Positions 1 through 6,837 of a DNA stretch of 11,275 nt are shown piece after piece. Position 1 is the first letter of the stretch, and each line of letters opens with the position of its first letter. The notes under the pieces were generated by a model. It worked only from the letters and a program-made list of their open reading frames with translations. It was not told the DNA's origin and made no database searches. A program made the translations under genes and the position numbers. This stretch comes from Deltaproteobacteria bacterium (GTDB lineage: Bacteria; Desulfobacterota; Syntrophia; Syntrophales; Smithellaceae): assembly GCA_011046295.1 (NCBI GenBank), contig DSAV01000235.1, positions 1 through 11,275 of the forward strand, in the 5' to 3' direction.

Positions 1-203
1 AGAATGGTTTTGCCTAAAAAATCCGTGTCTACTCCGGCCAATATTTTTAAAAGTGAACTTTTGCCGGACCCGTTGAGGCCGATAACGCCTATTTTCGCGC
101 CGTAAAAATAAGAAAGATAAATGTCTTTAAGGACAGGTTTTTTTTCGTAGATTTTGCTTACTCCAATCATGGAGTAAATTACTTTGTTGCCTTCATTGGC
201 CAT
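1..203 (-). CDS. ettA: Energy-dependent translational throttle protein EttA (ABC-F), N-terminal part
   Basis: Only the first 67 codons are in the window; the gene runs off the left edge. EttA is a soluble ABC-F ATPase that binds the ribosomal E site and gates entry into elongation according to the ATP/ADP ratio. The visible part opens with the family-typical VIYSMIGVSK stretch, then the first nucleotide-binding domain with a Walker A motif GLNGSGKS at residues 42-49, followed by LLKILAGVDTDF. From memory this resembles the E. coli EttA N terminus (YTMHRVGKV, GAKIGVLGLNGAGKS, LLRIMAGID). A GGAGATAG ribosome-binding site at 211-218 supports the ATG at 203. It starts 23 bases after the hydrolase gene ends and is probably the last visible gene of the ccdA-tlpA-pspC-hydrolase run. 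Another ABC-F paralogue is possible because the linker and second ATPase domain are not visible. Confidence 0.87.
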   Translation of the reverse strand, partial: MANEGNKVIYSMIGVSKIYEKKPVLKDIYLSYFYGAKIGVIGLNGSGKSSLLKILAGVDTDFLGKTI

Positions 204-226
204 GGAATTGCTATCTCCGTTAAATG

Positions 227-892
227 TTAAATATAGGGAAAAATATTTTGAATGATAATATTGAAATTATCCTGAATTTTATCTTTGCCTGTCACCATTC
301 CCATGTGTCCCGGAAAGAGAAACTCCAAGTCAAGCTGGGAAAGAGAAACAATGCTCTTTTTCAGCAGAGCGCCGTTGCCGCCGGGGAAATCCGTGCGCCC
401 AACGTTTTCCTGAAATATTACATCGCCGCAAAAAAGCGCTTTTTGCTGGGGCCAATAAAGGGCAATGGAACCGGGAGAGTGGCCGGGTGCCAGAATAATT
501 TTAAATATTTCCTCGCCCAGCGAGATATTGCCTTCTTCCAGCGGAAAATTTATATGCATTTGCGGCACGGTTATGCCGAATAAGCCGTATAATTCTGAGC
601 CGACACCTTTGAGGAACTCCAGCTCTTTGGTGTGCAGGCCGATTTTTATTGTTTCCGGGTCAAACAGCTCGGAACCCTGAAAGTGGTCGGGATGAGAGTG
701 CGTGTTGATGACATAACGAACGCCTTCTTTTTTAATGCCGTCGGCGGCCATTTGTTTTAATAAATCAGGCACGTAGCGGGTCAGCCCCGGGTCGATTAAC
801 GCCTGAACTTCTCCGCCTATGTAGAAGCTGTTGCAGTTATTATCGAAATAGTTTGTCCATTCGTAAACGTAAATGTCATTTTTTAACTTCAT
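227..892 (-). CDS. Metallo-beta-lactamase-fold hydrolase (glyoxalase II-like)
   Basis: A 221-residue soluble MBL-fold protein, probably cytoplasmic, with no signal peptide. The metal ligands are readable: THSHPDH with H65, H67, D69 and H70; APGHSPGS with H138; CGDVIF with the bridging D157; and PGHM with H196. The GRTDFPGG stretch at 165-172 is typical of the small glyoxalase II-like subgroup that hydrolyses thioesters such as S-lactoylglutathione, but the length is below that of true GloB (about 250 residues) and the C-terminal substrate-binding helices are short, so the substrate cannot be named. The ATG at 892 overlaps the stop of the PspC gene by four bases (ATGA), and an AAAGGATG site precedes it, so translation is probably coupled. 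No metal ligand is missing. Confidence 0.93.
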   Translation of the reverse strand: MKLKNDIYVYEWTNYFDNNCNSFYIGGEVQALIDPGLTRYVPDLLKQMAADGIKKEGVRYVINTHSHPDHFQGSELFDPETIKIGLHTKELEFLKGVGSELYGLFGITVPQMHINFPLEEGNISLGEEIFKIILAPGHSPGSIALYWPQQKALFCGDVIFQENVGRTDFPGGNGALLKKSIVSLSQLDLEFLFPGHMGMVTGKDKIQDNFNIIIQNIFPYI

Positions 893-1107
893 AATTCATC
901 CTTTGCTTGAGATTTGGCCGGGACAAAAATCCACAGCAAAATGTATATCAATAATCCGGTTCCGAAAAAAACAACAAACAGGACAAACAGCAGGCGCCAT
1001 GTCCATGAAGGAACCGGCGTGTGCTCACCCAGCCCGCCGCAGACGCCGCCCAGCCAAAAATCTTCTTTTGATCTTGTGAAAGTATGCAGCCAATTTTTCT
1101 TTGTCAT
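889..1107 (-). CDS. Small PspC-domain membrane protein
   Basis: A 72-residue protein consisting of little more than one PspC domain. Residues 13-41 carry the domain signature (SKEDFWLGGVCGGLGEH followed by PSWTWRLLF), and residues 36-62 form one hydrophobic transmembrane segment ending in IFVP, then a short polar tail. PspC domains occur in the phage-shock envelope-stress response, where PspC senses membrane damage with PspB. No pspA or pspB lies nearby, so this is better read as a stand-alone PspC-like envelope protein of unknown role. A weak GAGG ribosome site lies about 12 bases before the ATG. The stop overlaps the start of the hydrolase gene. Confidence 0.88.
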   Translation of the reverse strand: MTKKNWLHTFTRSKEDFWLGGVCGGLGEHTPVPSWTWRLLFVLFVVFFGTGLLIYILLWIFVPAKSQAKDEL

Positions 1108-1147
1108 TTCATATAGCCTCAGTTATTAAGAAGGAAGAGACTTTGCT

Positions 1148-1660
1148 CTATTTTTCTTTCGGGAAAAGCTCTTCCAGCGGTATGTCCATGGTGCGATGAC
1201 TTATGTTGACAACAACCCTGTCTTTGTTCAACAGAATGAATGTCGGCACCCCCATTATATTGTAACTATTAGCGACGGTTTCATTTTTATCAAGAAGCAC
1301 CCGGTAAGGCAAAGAATTCTTTTTCACAAAGCGCTTCACACGTTTTGCCGATTCCCCGATGTTTATGTACACTACTTCCATGCCTTGCGGTGTATAGGTC
1401 TCATAAATCTTTTTGTAAGCCGGTATTTCCGTGCGGCAGGCCGGGCACCAAGTGGTGCCGAAAAACAAAAGCACCGTATCGCCGGAATACCTGCTGAGCC
1501 TGAAAGTTTTACCCTTTAAGTCCTTTAAGGAAAAATCCGGCGCGGTCACAACTTCTTTCTTGAACGGCGCGTTGGGAATAAACTGCCCAAAGCAAAAGGT
1601 GGTGACGCCAATGATAAGAACCGTCAGGATGACTAAAGCGGTAATTGTTTTTTTATTCAT
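1148..1660 (-). CDS. TlpA-like periplasmic thioredoxin-fold protein
   Basis: A 170-residue thiol-disulfide oxidoreductase of the TlpA/ResA/AhpC-TSA type. Residues 1-25 form an uncleaved or cleaved export signal (MNKKT followed by a long hydrophobic run), placing the rest in the periplasm. The redox site is WCPAC at 71-75 (C72, C75), and the cis-proline loop is GVPT at 137-140. The segment APDFSLKDLKGKTF at 40-53 is the typical TlpA strand leading into the fold. Such proteins reduce disulfides in apocytochrome c or other envelope proteins, drawing electrons from CcdA. The CcdA-like gene ends only 15 bases upstream, so the two very probably form one electron-transfer unit. The specific client is unknown; no cytochrome c maturation genes are visible here. 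Confidence 0.93.
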   Translation of the reverse strand: MNKKTITALVILTVLIIGVTTFCFGQFIPNAPFKKEVVTAPDFSLKDLKGKTFRLSRYSGDTVLLFFGTTWCPACRTEIPAYKKIYETYTPQGMEVVYINIGESAKRVKRFVKKNSLPYRVLLDKNETVANSYNIMGVPTFILLNKDRVVVNISHRTMDIPLEELFPKEK

Positions 1661-1675
1661 GGCACTCCTTTTTTT

Positions 1676-2386
1676 TTAAAAAGATAAAGTTCCCGCAATA
1701 TACAGAAAATATTCTCCCGCGCCAATCAATATAAAACCAAACACATAATTTATTTTTTTCATCCAGTTTCCGGCCTGCGGCAGCGAGGCAATCAGCCCCG
1801 TAAATGTTCCGACAATAATCAGCAGGGTTCCCATGCCGAAGGAAAAAACAAAAAGCAGGCTCACTCCATACAGGACGTTTGTCTGCAGCGCCACGTATCC
1901 TAAAATAACAGCGAGAATAGGCGCCGTGCACGGTCCGATAACAAAGCCGGAGGAGGCGCCAAGCAGAAAACTTCCGGCAAATCCTCTTTTCACACCGCCG
2001 GAAGCTTTCAGAAGTTTTTGCGGAACACGGAGAGATATTTTGAAAACACCCAGCATTGCCAGTCCCATGATGATGCAGAGATTGGCCATAAGAAAATAGA
2101 TAAGCGGCGTCGTCTGCATTTGACCGAAAAGCCTGCCGGATAGCGCCGCCAGCGCTCCAAGAATGGAGTAGGTGACCGCCAGGCCGCCCACGTAAAAAAG
2201 CGAAAGGACAAAGCCGCGCAGTTTGGATGACGCCCGCGCGCCAATAAACCCCACAGTTACCGGAATCAGAGGATAGGTGCAGGGCGTAAAGCTTATTACC
2301 ACACCGCCTGCGTAAGCAGCCAGAAACGCCAGGAACACCGAGCCTTGCAGATAAACATTAAAGTTTCCAATCAGATTTTCTATCAT
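1676..2386 (-). CDS. ccdA: CcdA/DsbD-beta family transmembrane thiol-redox protein
   Basis: A 236-residue polytopic inner-membrane protein with about six transmembrane helices, the length expected for CcdA. It moves electrons from cytoplasmic thioredoxin across the membrane to periplasmic thioredoxin-like partners. The two conserved cysteines are visible: C36 in FTPCTYPLIPVTVGF (33-47) and C153 in GPCTAPILA (151-159), each beside the characteristic prolines. The duplicated architecture, one cysteine per half, also fits the family. The partner is almost certainly the TlpA-like gene 15 bases downstream. The ATG at 2386 is preceded only by an A-rich stretch rather than a clear Shine-Dalgarno sequence; an ATG at 2405 is closed by an in-frame TAA, so it is not an alternative. 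It is the first gene of the leftward operon. Confidence 0.93.
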   Translation of the reverse strand: MIENLIGNFNVYLQGSVFLAFLAAYAGGVVISFTPCTYPLIPVTVGFIGARASSKLRGFVLSLFYVGGLAVTYSILGALAALSGRLFGQMQTTPLIYFLMANLCIIMGLAMLGVFKISLRVPQKLLKASGGVKRGFAGSFLLGASSGFVIGPCTAPILAVILGYVALQTNVLYGVSLLFVFSFGMGTLLIIVGTFTGLIASLPQAGNWMKKINYVFGFILIGAGEYFLYIAGTLSF

Positions 2387-2419
2387 TTTATTTTTGGGTT
2401 TCCATGTTGATATGGTAAA

Positions 2420-2448
2420 AGAATAGGGAAAATGTTATTCGCCGTCAA
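2420..2448 (-). promoter_or_regulatory. Sigma70-type promoter before ccdA
   Basis: On the minus strand there is a -35 box TTGACG (2448-2443), a 17-base spacer and a -10 box TATTCT (2425-2420). The five-of-six and four-of-six matches with ideal spacing, about 35 bases before the ccdA start, make this the likely promoter of the ccdA-tlpA-pspC-hydrolase-ettA run. No operator-like repeat is seen beside it. Confidence 0.55.
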
Positions 2449-2532
2449 GTTAATTTGTAATTTATGTATGGAAAACGAAAACTACTTTAAAAAGATTGTG
2501 ACATTTTTCATGGCAAGAGGGTTGGGTAATTA

Positions 2533-2619
2533 TGGTGCCGAAGCCGGGATTTGAACCCGGACAGGCGTACGCCCACTAGACCCTGAACCTAGCGCGTCTA
2601 CCAATTCCGCCACTTCGGC
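2533..2619 (-). tRNA. tRNA-Leu, anticodon CAG
   Basis: An 87-base class II tRNA. The acceptor stem is GCCGAAG paired with CTTCGGC, with discriminator A and an encoded CCA end. The D-arm contains GAATTGGTAGACGCGC, typical of bacterial tRNA-Leu. The anticodon arm is CTAGG, loop TTCAGGG, TCTAG, giving anticodon CAG. A long variable arm (GTGGGCGTACGCCT region) and a T-arm GTTCAAATC complete it. It reads CUG codons. No other tRNA adjoins it; a dedicated promoter lies just upstream. Confidence 0.97.
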
Positions 2620-2631
2620 ACGCGAAAGTGC

Positions 2632-2659
2632 AATATACCTAACGGTTTGTTCTTGTCAA
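2632..2659 (-). promoter_or_regulatory. Sigma70-type promoter of the tRNA-Leu gene
   Basis: On the minus strand a perfect -35 box TTGACA (2659-2654) is followed after 16 bases by TATATT (2637-2632, five of six). The predicted start lies only a few bases before the mature tRNA 5' end at 2619, fitting a short leader removed by RNase P. Confidence 0.75.
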
Positions 2660-2671
2660 GATAAAATGAGC

Positions 2672-2699
2672 TTGAAATTAATTTCCAAAATGCTATGTT
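2672..2699 (+). promoter_or_regulatory. Possible promoter of ribF-asd
   Basis: A TTGAAA -35 box (2672-2677), 16-base spacer and TATGTT -10 box (2694-2699) preceded by TGC, an extended -10 arrangement. It would start transcription about 30 bases before the ribF GTG and lies back to back with the tRNA promoter. Box matches are partial, so this is moderate evidence. Confidence 0.42.
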
Positions 2700-2736
2700 A
2701 CCGCGCTGATAATTTATATGGCATGGCGGTTCTGAC

Positions 2737-3660
2737 GTGATTGTATTTAACAAAACAGAAAACATAACTGACGACTTTCAGGGAGCTTTTGTCACCGTCG
2801 GCAACTTTGACGGCGTGCATTTGAGCCATCAGTTCATCTGCCGAAAACTTGCCGAAGAAGCTAAAGAAGCCGGCTCCAAATCGATGGTTATCACGTTTGA
2901 TCCGCATCCCAAGATGATTTTGCATCCGGACATCAGGCCTTTTTATCTGATAACAACTCTCGAGGAAAGGCTGAAGCTTTTGGAGGAATGCCAGCTTGAC
3001 GCGGCAATGGTTATCCCTTTCACGCTGGATTATTCACGTACTACCGCCGAACAGTTTGTTCATCAGTTTCTGCGGCAGAAGCTGGCAATAAAAAAAATTA
3101 TCGTTGGTCATGATTATAAATTCGGCCGAGGCAAAAACGGCAACAGTGATTATTTGATTGCCGCAGGGCGCGAGCATAATTTTTCCGTCGAGGTTATTGA
3201 CGCTTTTAAAGTGGGCGATGATATTGTCAGCAGTACAATGATAAGGAATCTGATTTTGGAAGGAGACGTCAGGAAAGCCTCTGTCTTGCTGGGCAGATGG
3301 TACAATGTGGCAGGCACAGTGGAAAGCGGTCACGGGCGCGGCGAGGTTCTTGGTTTTCCGACCGCAAATCTAAAACCTCAAAAAGAACTCCTGCCGGCGC
3401 CGGGTATATACGCGGCATATGTTTTTTGGAGGGGCAAACGCTACGCCTCCGCCGTGAATGTCGGAGCGAAGCCGACATTTCACGATTATGTTGACACAGT
3501 TGAAGCTTATTTGCTTGACTTTAAAGATAATCTGCGGGGTGAAAGAATTGATATTCATTTTGTGGAAAAGTTGCGTAATATTGTAAAATTTGATAATTTG
3601 GAAGAACTGAAAAAACAAATTGAAGCGGATGTGGAACAAGCAAGGATGATATTGCTGTAA
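2737..3660 (+). CDS. ribF: Bifunctional riboflavin kinase / FAD synthetase RibF
   Basis: A 307-residue cytoplasmic enzyme that phosphorylates riboflavin to FMN and adenylylates FMN to FAD; the length is normal for the bifunctional form. The N-terminal adenylyltransferase domain (about 15-175) has GNFDGVHLSH at 22-31, TFDPHP at 53-58, GHDYKFGRG at 124-132 and SSTMIR at 165-170. The C-terminal flavokinase domain has GHGRG (198-202), GFPTAN (206-211), VNVGAKPTF (240-248) and the VEAYLLDF strand (255-262), where E256 is the likely catalytic base. The first motif normally reads HLGH; here the glycine is serine (residue 30). The start is GTG at 2737: the reading frame is closed by TAA at 2710 and no ATG or TTG lies in frame between. 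The ribosome site is weak (GGCGG). asd follows 46 bases downstream, likely on the same transcript. Confidence 0.96.
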   Translation: MIVFNKTENITDDFQGAFVTVGNFDGVHLSHQFICRKLAEEAKEAGSKSMVITFDPHPKMILHPDIRPFYLITTLEERLKLLEECQLDAAMVIPFTLDYSRTTAEQFVHQFLRQKLAIKKIIVGHDYKFGRGKNGNSDYLIAAGREHNFSVEVIDAFKVGDDIVSSTMIRNLILEGDVRKASVLLGRWYNVAGTVESGHGRGEVLGFPTANLKPQKELLPAPGIYAAYVFWRGKRYASAVNVGAKPTFHDYVDTVEAYLLDFKDNLRGERIDIHFVEKLRNIVKFDNLEELKKQIEADVEQARMILL

Positions 3661-3706
3661 GAGGTATAAGAAAAGAGATTTAATTGATGCGGAGGTTGTT
3701 GTAAAT

Positions 3707-4786
3707 ATGTTGAAAATAGCTATTGTCGGCGCAACCGGGATAGTCGGCCAGCAGGCGATTGTGAGTCTGATTGGACATCCCTGGTTTAAAATTGAAAAAC
3801 TTGTCGCATCGGAGCGTTCAGCGGACAGAAAATATATTGATGCCCTCAAGGACGCCAACGGTTCATCGCGCTGGTGGTGCACGGAGGAACTGCCCCCGGA
3901 TATCGCCGAGATGGTGGTGGAAGAAGCGTCCGCTTTCGACCCGGCGTCCGTGGATATAATTTTTTCGACCATGGACGCTTCCGCGGCGAAAGAGCTGGAA
4001 CCAAAATACGCTAAAACCACTCCTGTTATCAGCACGGCATCGACGTTTCGGTGGGAAGAAGACACCCCAATTCTGGTCGGCGGCGTGAACATGGACCATG
4101 CGGCGCTTCTGGCCGTGCAGCAGAAAAACCGCGGATGGAAAGGGTTGGTTTCTCCCAAGTCCAATTGCACTATTGCCGGGCTTGTGGTGTCCCTGAAACC
4201 TATTCTTGATAATTTCGGTGTCAAACAGGTTATGGCGACTTCCCTGCAGGCCATGTCGGGAGCGGGAAGGACCCTGGGTCTCTCTGCTATGGATATGACG
4301 GAAAACGTTGTTCCTTATATTCCGGGAGAAGAAGCAAAGGTGGAAAGCGAGCCCCTAAAAATTTTGGGCAAGCTGACCGGCGGGAAAATTGCCAACGCAT
4401 CTTTCGGCATTAGCGCTACCTGCACCCGTGTGCCGGTAATTGACGGCCATCTGGTTTGTGCCACTGTGCAGACCGAAAGGCCCTGTTCGCCGGAAGATGT
4501 GAAAAAAGCCATGATGGAGTGCGGTAAGGATTTTGCCGATCTGCATTTGCCCAGTTCCCCAAAGCGCCTGATTGACGTTACCGAAGACCCTTTTCGTCCG
4601 CAGCCTAGAGTGGACCGCGATAAAGGCGGAGGTATGACCGTAACCGTCGGCCGCATCCGCAAGGATCCGGTGATAGAAAACGGTATCAAATATGTCTGCC
4701 TGGCTCACAACACCAAACTGGGCGCGGCCAAAGGCGCACTGCAGACCGCGGAATATCTGGTGAAAAACTTTTTGAAGCTGGTTTAA
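3707..4786 (+). CDS. asd: Aspartate-semialdehyde dehydrogenase
   Basis: A 359-residue cytoplasmic dehydrogenase that reduces aspartyl phosphate to aspartate semialdehyde with NADPH, the branch point to lysine, diaminopimelate, threonine and methionine. The Rossmann motif GATGIVG is at 8-14. The nucleophilic cysteine is C154 in SPKSNCTIAG, and the RVPVIDGH motif (241-248) holds the substrate-binding arginine and catalytic histidine. The PKSNC/TIAGLVV arrangement and about 360-residue length resemble the archaeal/fungal-type branch more than the E. coli type. A GGAGG site lies about 12 bases before the ATG. It follows ribF on the same strand with a short spacer and no terminator, and is closed by a hairpin terminator. 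All key residues are present. Confidence 0.95.
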   Translation: MLKIAIVGATGIVGQQAIVSLIGHPWFKIEKLVASERSADRKYIDALKDANGSSRWWCTEELPPDIAEMVVEEASAFDPASVDIIFSTMDASAAKELEPKYAKTTPVISTASTFRWEEDTPILVGGVNMDHAALLAVQQKNRGWKGLVSPKSNCTIAGLVVSLKPILDNFGVKQVMATSLQAMSGAGRTLGLSAMDMTENVVPYIPGEEAKVESEPLKILGKLTGGKIANASFGISATCTRVPVIDGHLVCATVQTERPCSPEDVKKAMMECGKDFADLHLPSSPKRLIDVTEDPFRPQPRVDRDKGGGMTVTVGRIRKDPVIENGIKYVCLAHNTKLGAAKGALQTAEYLVKNFLKLV

Positions 4787-4804
4787 AATTTAATTGTCCG
4801 TTTT

Positions 4805-4840
4805 TAGGCCGCGGTTTTTAATAACCGCGGTCTATTTATT
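4805..4840 (+). terminator. Rho-independent terminator after asd
   Basis: A 12-pair stem (4805-4816 with 4823-4834, including one G-U pair; core CCGCGGTT/AACCGCGG) with a six-base loop TTTAAT, followed by the U-rich stretch TTTATTTTGTT. It begins 18 bases after the asd stop and should end the ribF-asd transcript; some readthrough into mpg is possible because no clear mpg promoter is seen. Confidence 0.82.
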
Positions 4841-4872
4841 TTGTTCGTGGAAAGCAAATCTGTGTTGCAGAT

Positions 4873-5457
4873 ATGTTGGCTAAGGACGTATTAGACAAGA
4901 AATTTTACGAGCCCGACACCAAACTGGTTGCCCGCGCGCTTTTGGGTAAAAAACTGGTGCGTAAAATCGGGCGTAAAGAGATTTCCGGGATGATTGTGGA
5001 AACGGAGGCTTACTGCGGACAGGAAGACACCGCGTGCCACGCGCATCGCGGGAAAACAAAGCGCAATGAGGTTATGTTCGGCGCTGCCGGCCATGCCTAT
5101 GTCTATTTTACCTATGGCATGCATTATATGCTCAACTTGGTAACGCAGGAAGAAGAAAACCCCTGCGCCGTTCTAATCCGCGCGGTTATTCCTTTGGCCG
5201 GCATTGAGGAAATGGAAAAACGCCGGGGGAAAAACAAAGCGCAGCTGGCCAATGGCCCGGCAAAACTCTGCCAGGCGCTGGCTATAGACAAATCGCTGAA
5301 TGGTTGGGACGTAACCAGAGGCGATAAATTGTGGGTGGAAGACTACAGAAAAATACCGCCCAAGGCAATTTTAGCTACTTCCCGCATCGGTATTAACTAC
5401 GCCAGAGAAGAGCACAGAAAGGCGCTGTGGCGATTTTTGCTTCAGGCCAAGGGCTAA
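4873..5457 (+). CDS. mpg: 3-methyladenine-DNA glycosylase (AAG/MPG family)
   Basis: A 194-residue base-excision repair enzyme of the mammalian-type AAG family, normal length for bacterial members. It flips out and cleaves alkylated purines such as 3-methyladenine and deaminated hypoxanthine. Compared from memory with human AAG, the core is intact: catalytic glutamate E45 and Y47 in IVETEAYCGQEDTACH (41-56), H56, the intercalating/aromatic region YVYFTYGMHYMLN (76-88) with Y78, R103 in LIRA, and NGPAKLCQAL (127-136). The ATG at 4873 is the first in frame after the terminator; only a weak GGAAA ribosome site lies upstream. It converges on the AI-2E-type gene with 17 bases between the two stops. 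Confidence 0.94.
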   Translation: MLAKDVLDKKFYEPDTKLVARALLGKKLVRKIGRKEISGMIVETEAYCGQEDTACHAHRGKTKRNEVMFGAAGHAYVYFTYGMHYMLNLVTQEEENPCAVLIRAVIPLAGIEEMEKRRGKNKAQLANGPAKLCQALAIDKSLNGWDVTRGDKLWVEDYRKIPPKAILATSRIGINYAREEHRKALWRFLLQAKG

Positions 5458-5474
5458 AAAAAATTTCCCCAAAC

Positions 5475-6536
5475 CTATTGTTCGACTTCTTCTTTTTTGT
5501 ATAGCTCCAGAAACAATCGCCAGCTCGCCAGGAAAAGTGACGCGATAACCGGCCCCAGAACAAAACCGGAAATGCCGAAAACTGCCAGTCCTCCCAGCAT
5601 GGACAGAAAGATTAATAGAGTGTGCATTTGGAGGCCATGCCCCACAAGTATCGGCCGCAGCATTGTGTCCACGCCGCCGATTACTACCGACCCGAAGGCG
5701 AGAATTATGATACCTTGCAATATGTGCCCCTGAAACAACATGATTATACCAGCGGGCAACCAGATTAACGAACAGCCAACGGCGGGAACAACGGCAAGGC
5801 CGAACATTAAAACTCCCCAGATGAGCGCTCGTTCGATTCCGGTAAAATAAAAAAGCAGTCCCCCCAGCAACCCCTGAAGGCCGCCGATGACAAAGGTGAT
5901 TTTCAAGGTGGCTTTGGCGGTGGTCAGAAAGTGACGGATGAAAGTATCCATGTGATGTTTGCCTGCTGGTATATAATGGGTAATTGCGTTGATAAACTTG
6001 TCTCCGTCACGCAAAAAGAAAAACAGAGAGTAAAACATAACTATCACTTGAATAATAAGAATAATAGTGTTTTGCGTCAATCCGGACAGATTTTTGAAAA
6101 TAAATTCGGCAAAGGCTTTTAATGCCTCCGCTGATTTGACTGTCAGAAATTTAAAGTTGATGTCCAGGCGCGCGAAAAACGGATATTGGTTTAGGTAATT
6201 CAAGATTGCCGTGATGTTGTCAACCCATCTGCTTCTGTCAGAATCAATAGCTTTATACAGTTCCATAAATTCAGCGATAAGCAGGTTGATGAGAAAGCTC
6301 GCAGGTAAAATCAGGCAAACGATAACGGCAAACAGTGTAATGCCGGCAGACAGGTTTTCGTATTTGACTCTTTTTAACAATAAATTGTTCAAAGGAGAGA
6401 ATATGCCGGCAAGAAGAACCGCCCAGAATATGGCGAAAAAGAAAGCTTTCAGCAGGTAGCCGAAGAAGAGAGTGATAATTCCCAGCAGGACGAAAAATAT
6501 TATATTTTGAAAAGTGGCAAACGGTTTCTCATTCAT
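5475..6536 (-). CDS. AI-2E family (PerM/YdiK-type) membrane transporter
   Basis: A 353-residue polytopic inner-membrane protein with about eight hydrophobic segments: two near residues 11-45, one near 63-90, a long polar loop at about 90-145, then one near 155-175 and four close together from about 210 to 345. The layout, the SLFFFLRDGDKF stretch (about 169-180) and the C-terminal GFVLGPVIASL match the AI-2E exporter superfamily (YdiK, PerM, YhhT). Members have been linked to AI-2 export or Na+/H+ antiport, but substrates are mostly unproven and none can be read here. The start at 6536 is supported by an AAAGG site about 12 bases upstream. It is transcribed alone, divergently from the HesB-like gene and convergently with mpg. 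Confidence 0.92.
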   Translation of the reverse strand: MNEKPFATFQNIIFFVLLGIITLFFGYLLKAFFFAIFWAVLLAGIFSPLNNLLLKRVKYENLSAGITLFAVIVCLILPASFLINLLIAEFMELYKAIDSDRSRWVDNITAILNYLNQYPFFARLDINFKFLTVKSAEALKAFAEFIFKNLSGLTQNTIILIIQVIVMFYSLFFFLRDGDKFINAITHYIPAGKHHMDTFIRHFLTTAKATLKITFVIGGLQGLLGGLLFYFTGIERALIWGVLMFGLAVVPAVGCSLIWLPAGIIMLFQGHILQGIIILAFGSVVIGGVDTMLRPILVGHGLQMHTLLIFLSMLGGLAVFGISGFVLGPVIASLFLASWRLFLELYKKEEVEQ

Positions 6537-6667
6537 CTTTTGTGTGACCTTTCGCGCTCCTTACAGTGCAGCTGACATTTTATTGTTTACAATTTTATTT
6601 CGCCAATATCAAGCGCCGCTTTTGTCCTAGACGGGAAAGAACAATTATATGAAGCCCAGTTTTTTGA

Positions 6668-6697
6668 ATGATAATAGAGCCGCCTGCCCGATGTCAA
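6668..6697 (-). promoter_or_regulatory. Promoter for the AI-2E-type gene
   Basis: Minus-strand perfect -35 box TTGACA (6697-6692), 18-base spacer and TATCAT -10 box (6673-6668, five of six). It would give a leader of about 125 bases. Confidence 0.5.
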
Positions 6698-6759
6698 CAC
6701 AATCAATCGTGAATAAGGACATAATTTTACGGTTCATTTCGAAAATGGCTGAAAAATAA

Positions 6760-6787
6760 TTGACATTTTATCTAATATGAATAAATT
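6760..6787 (+). promoter_or_regulatory. Promoter for the HesB-like selenoprotein gene
   Basis: A perfect TTGACA (6760-6765) followed after 16 bases by TAAATT (6782-6787, four of six), about 45 bases before the ATG. The surrounding DNA is AT-rich, so the -10 box is uncertain. Confidence 0.5.
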
Positions 6788-6837
6788 ATTACAAAATACG
6801 GCGGTTTTTAAAAAATCGTCGCCAGGAGGGAAATTTA

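Larger units (their letters stand above)
6537..6837. other. Divergent 301-base spacer between AI-2E-type gene and HesB-like gene
   Basis: It holds a candidate promoter for each flanking gene (6668-6697 leftward, 6760-6787 rightward). The leftward leader would be about 125 bases; no riboswitch fold was recognised in it. A strong ribosome site AGGAGGG (6825-6831) sits before the HesB-like ATG. No convincing gene or repeat lies in it. Confidence 0.6.

Noticed and set aside
2500..2532. Weak hairpin after the tRNA-Leu gene (TGCCAT ... ATGTCA)
   Set aside because: Short and mismatched, with a T-stretch separated from the stem; not strong enough to call a terminator.
3370..4254. A 294-residue minus-strand open frame across ribF and asd
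   Set aside because: It lies opposite two well-recognised genes, and its sequence is low-complexity and serine/threonine-rich as expected of an antisense frame.
6537..6667. Possible riboswitch in the long leader of the AI-2E-type gene
   Set aside because: No conserved riboswitch core could be recognised in the leader sequence.
6649..6759. A 36-codon open frame beginning MKPSFLNDN in the divergent spacer
   Set aside because: It overlaps the leftward promoter, runs up to the -35 box of the HesB-like gene, has a poor ribosome site and shows no recognisable family pattern.
6799..6825. Imperfect GGCG ... CGCC inverted repeat before the HesB-like ribosome site
   Set aside because: Only four outer pairs are solid and the inner A/T tract pairs poorly, so a regulatory hairpin is not supported.
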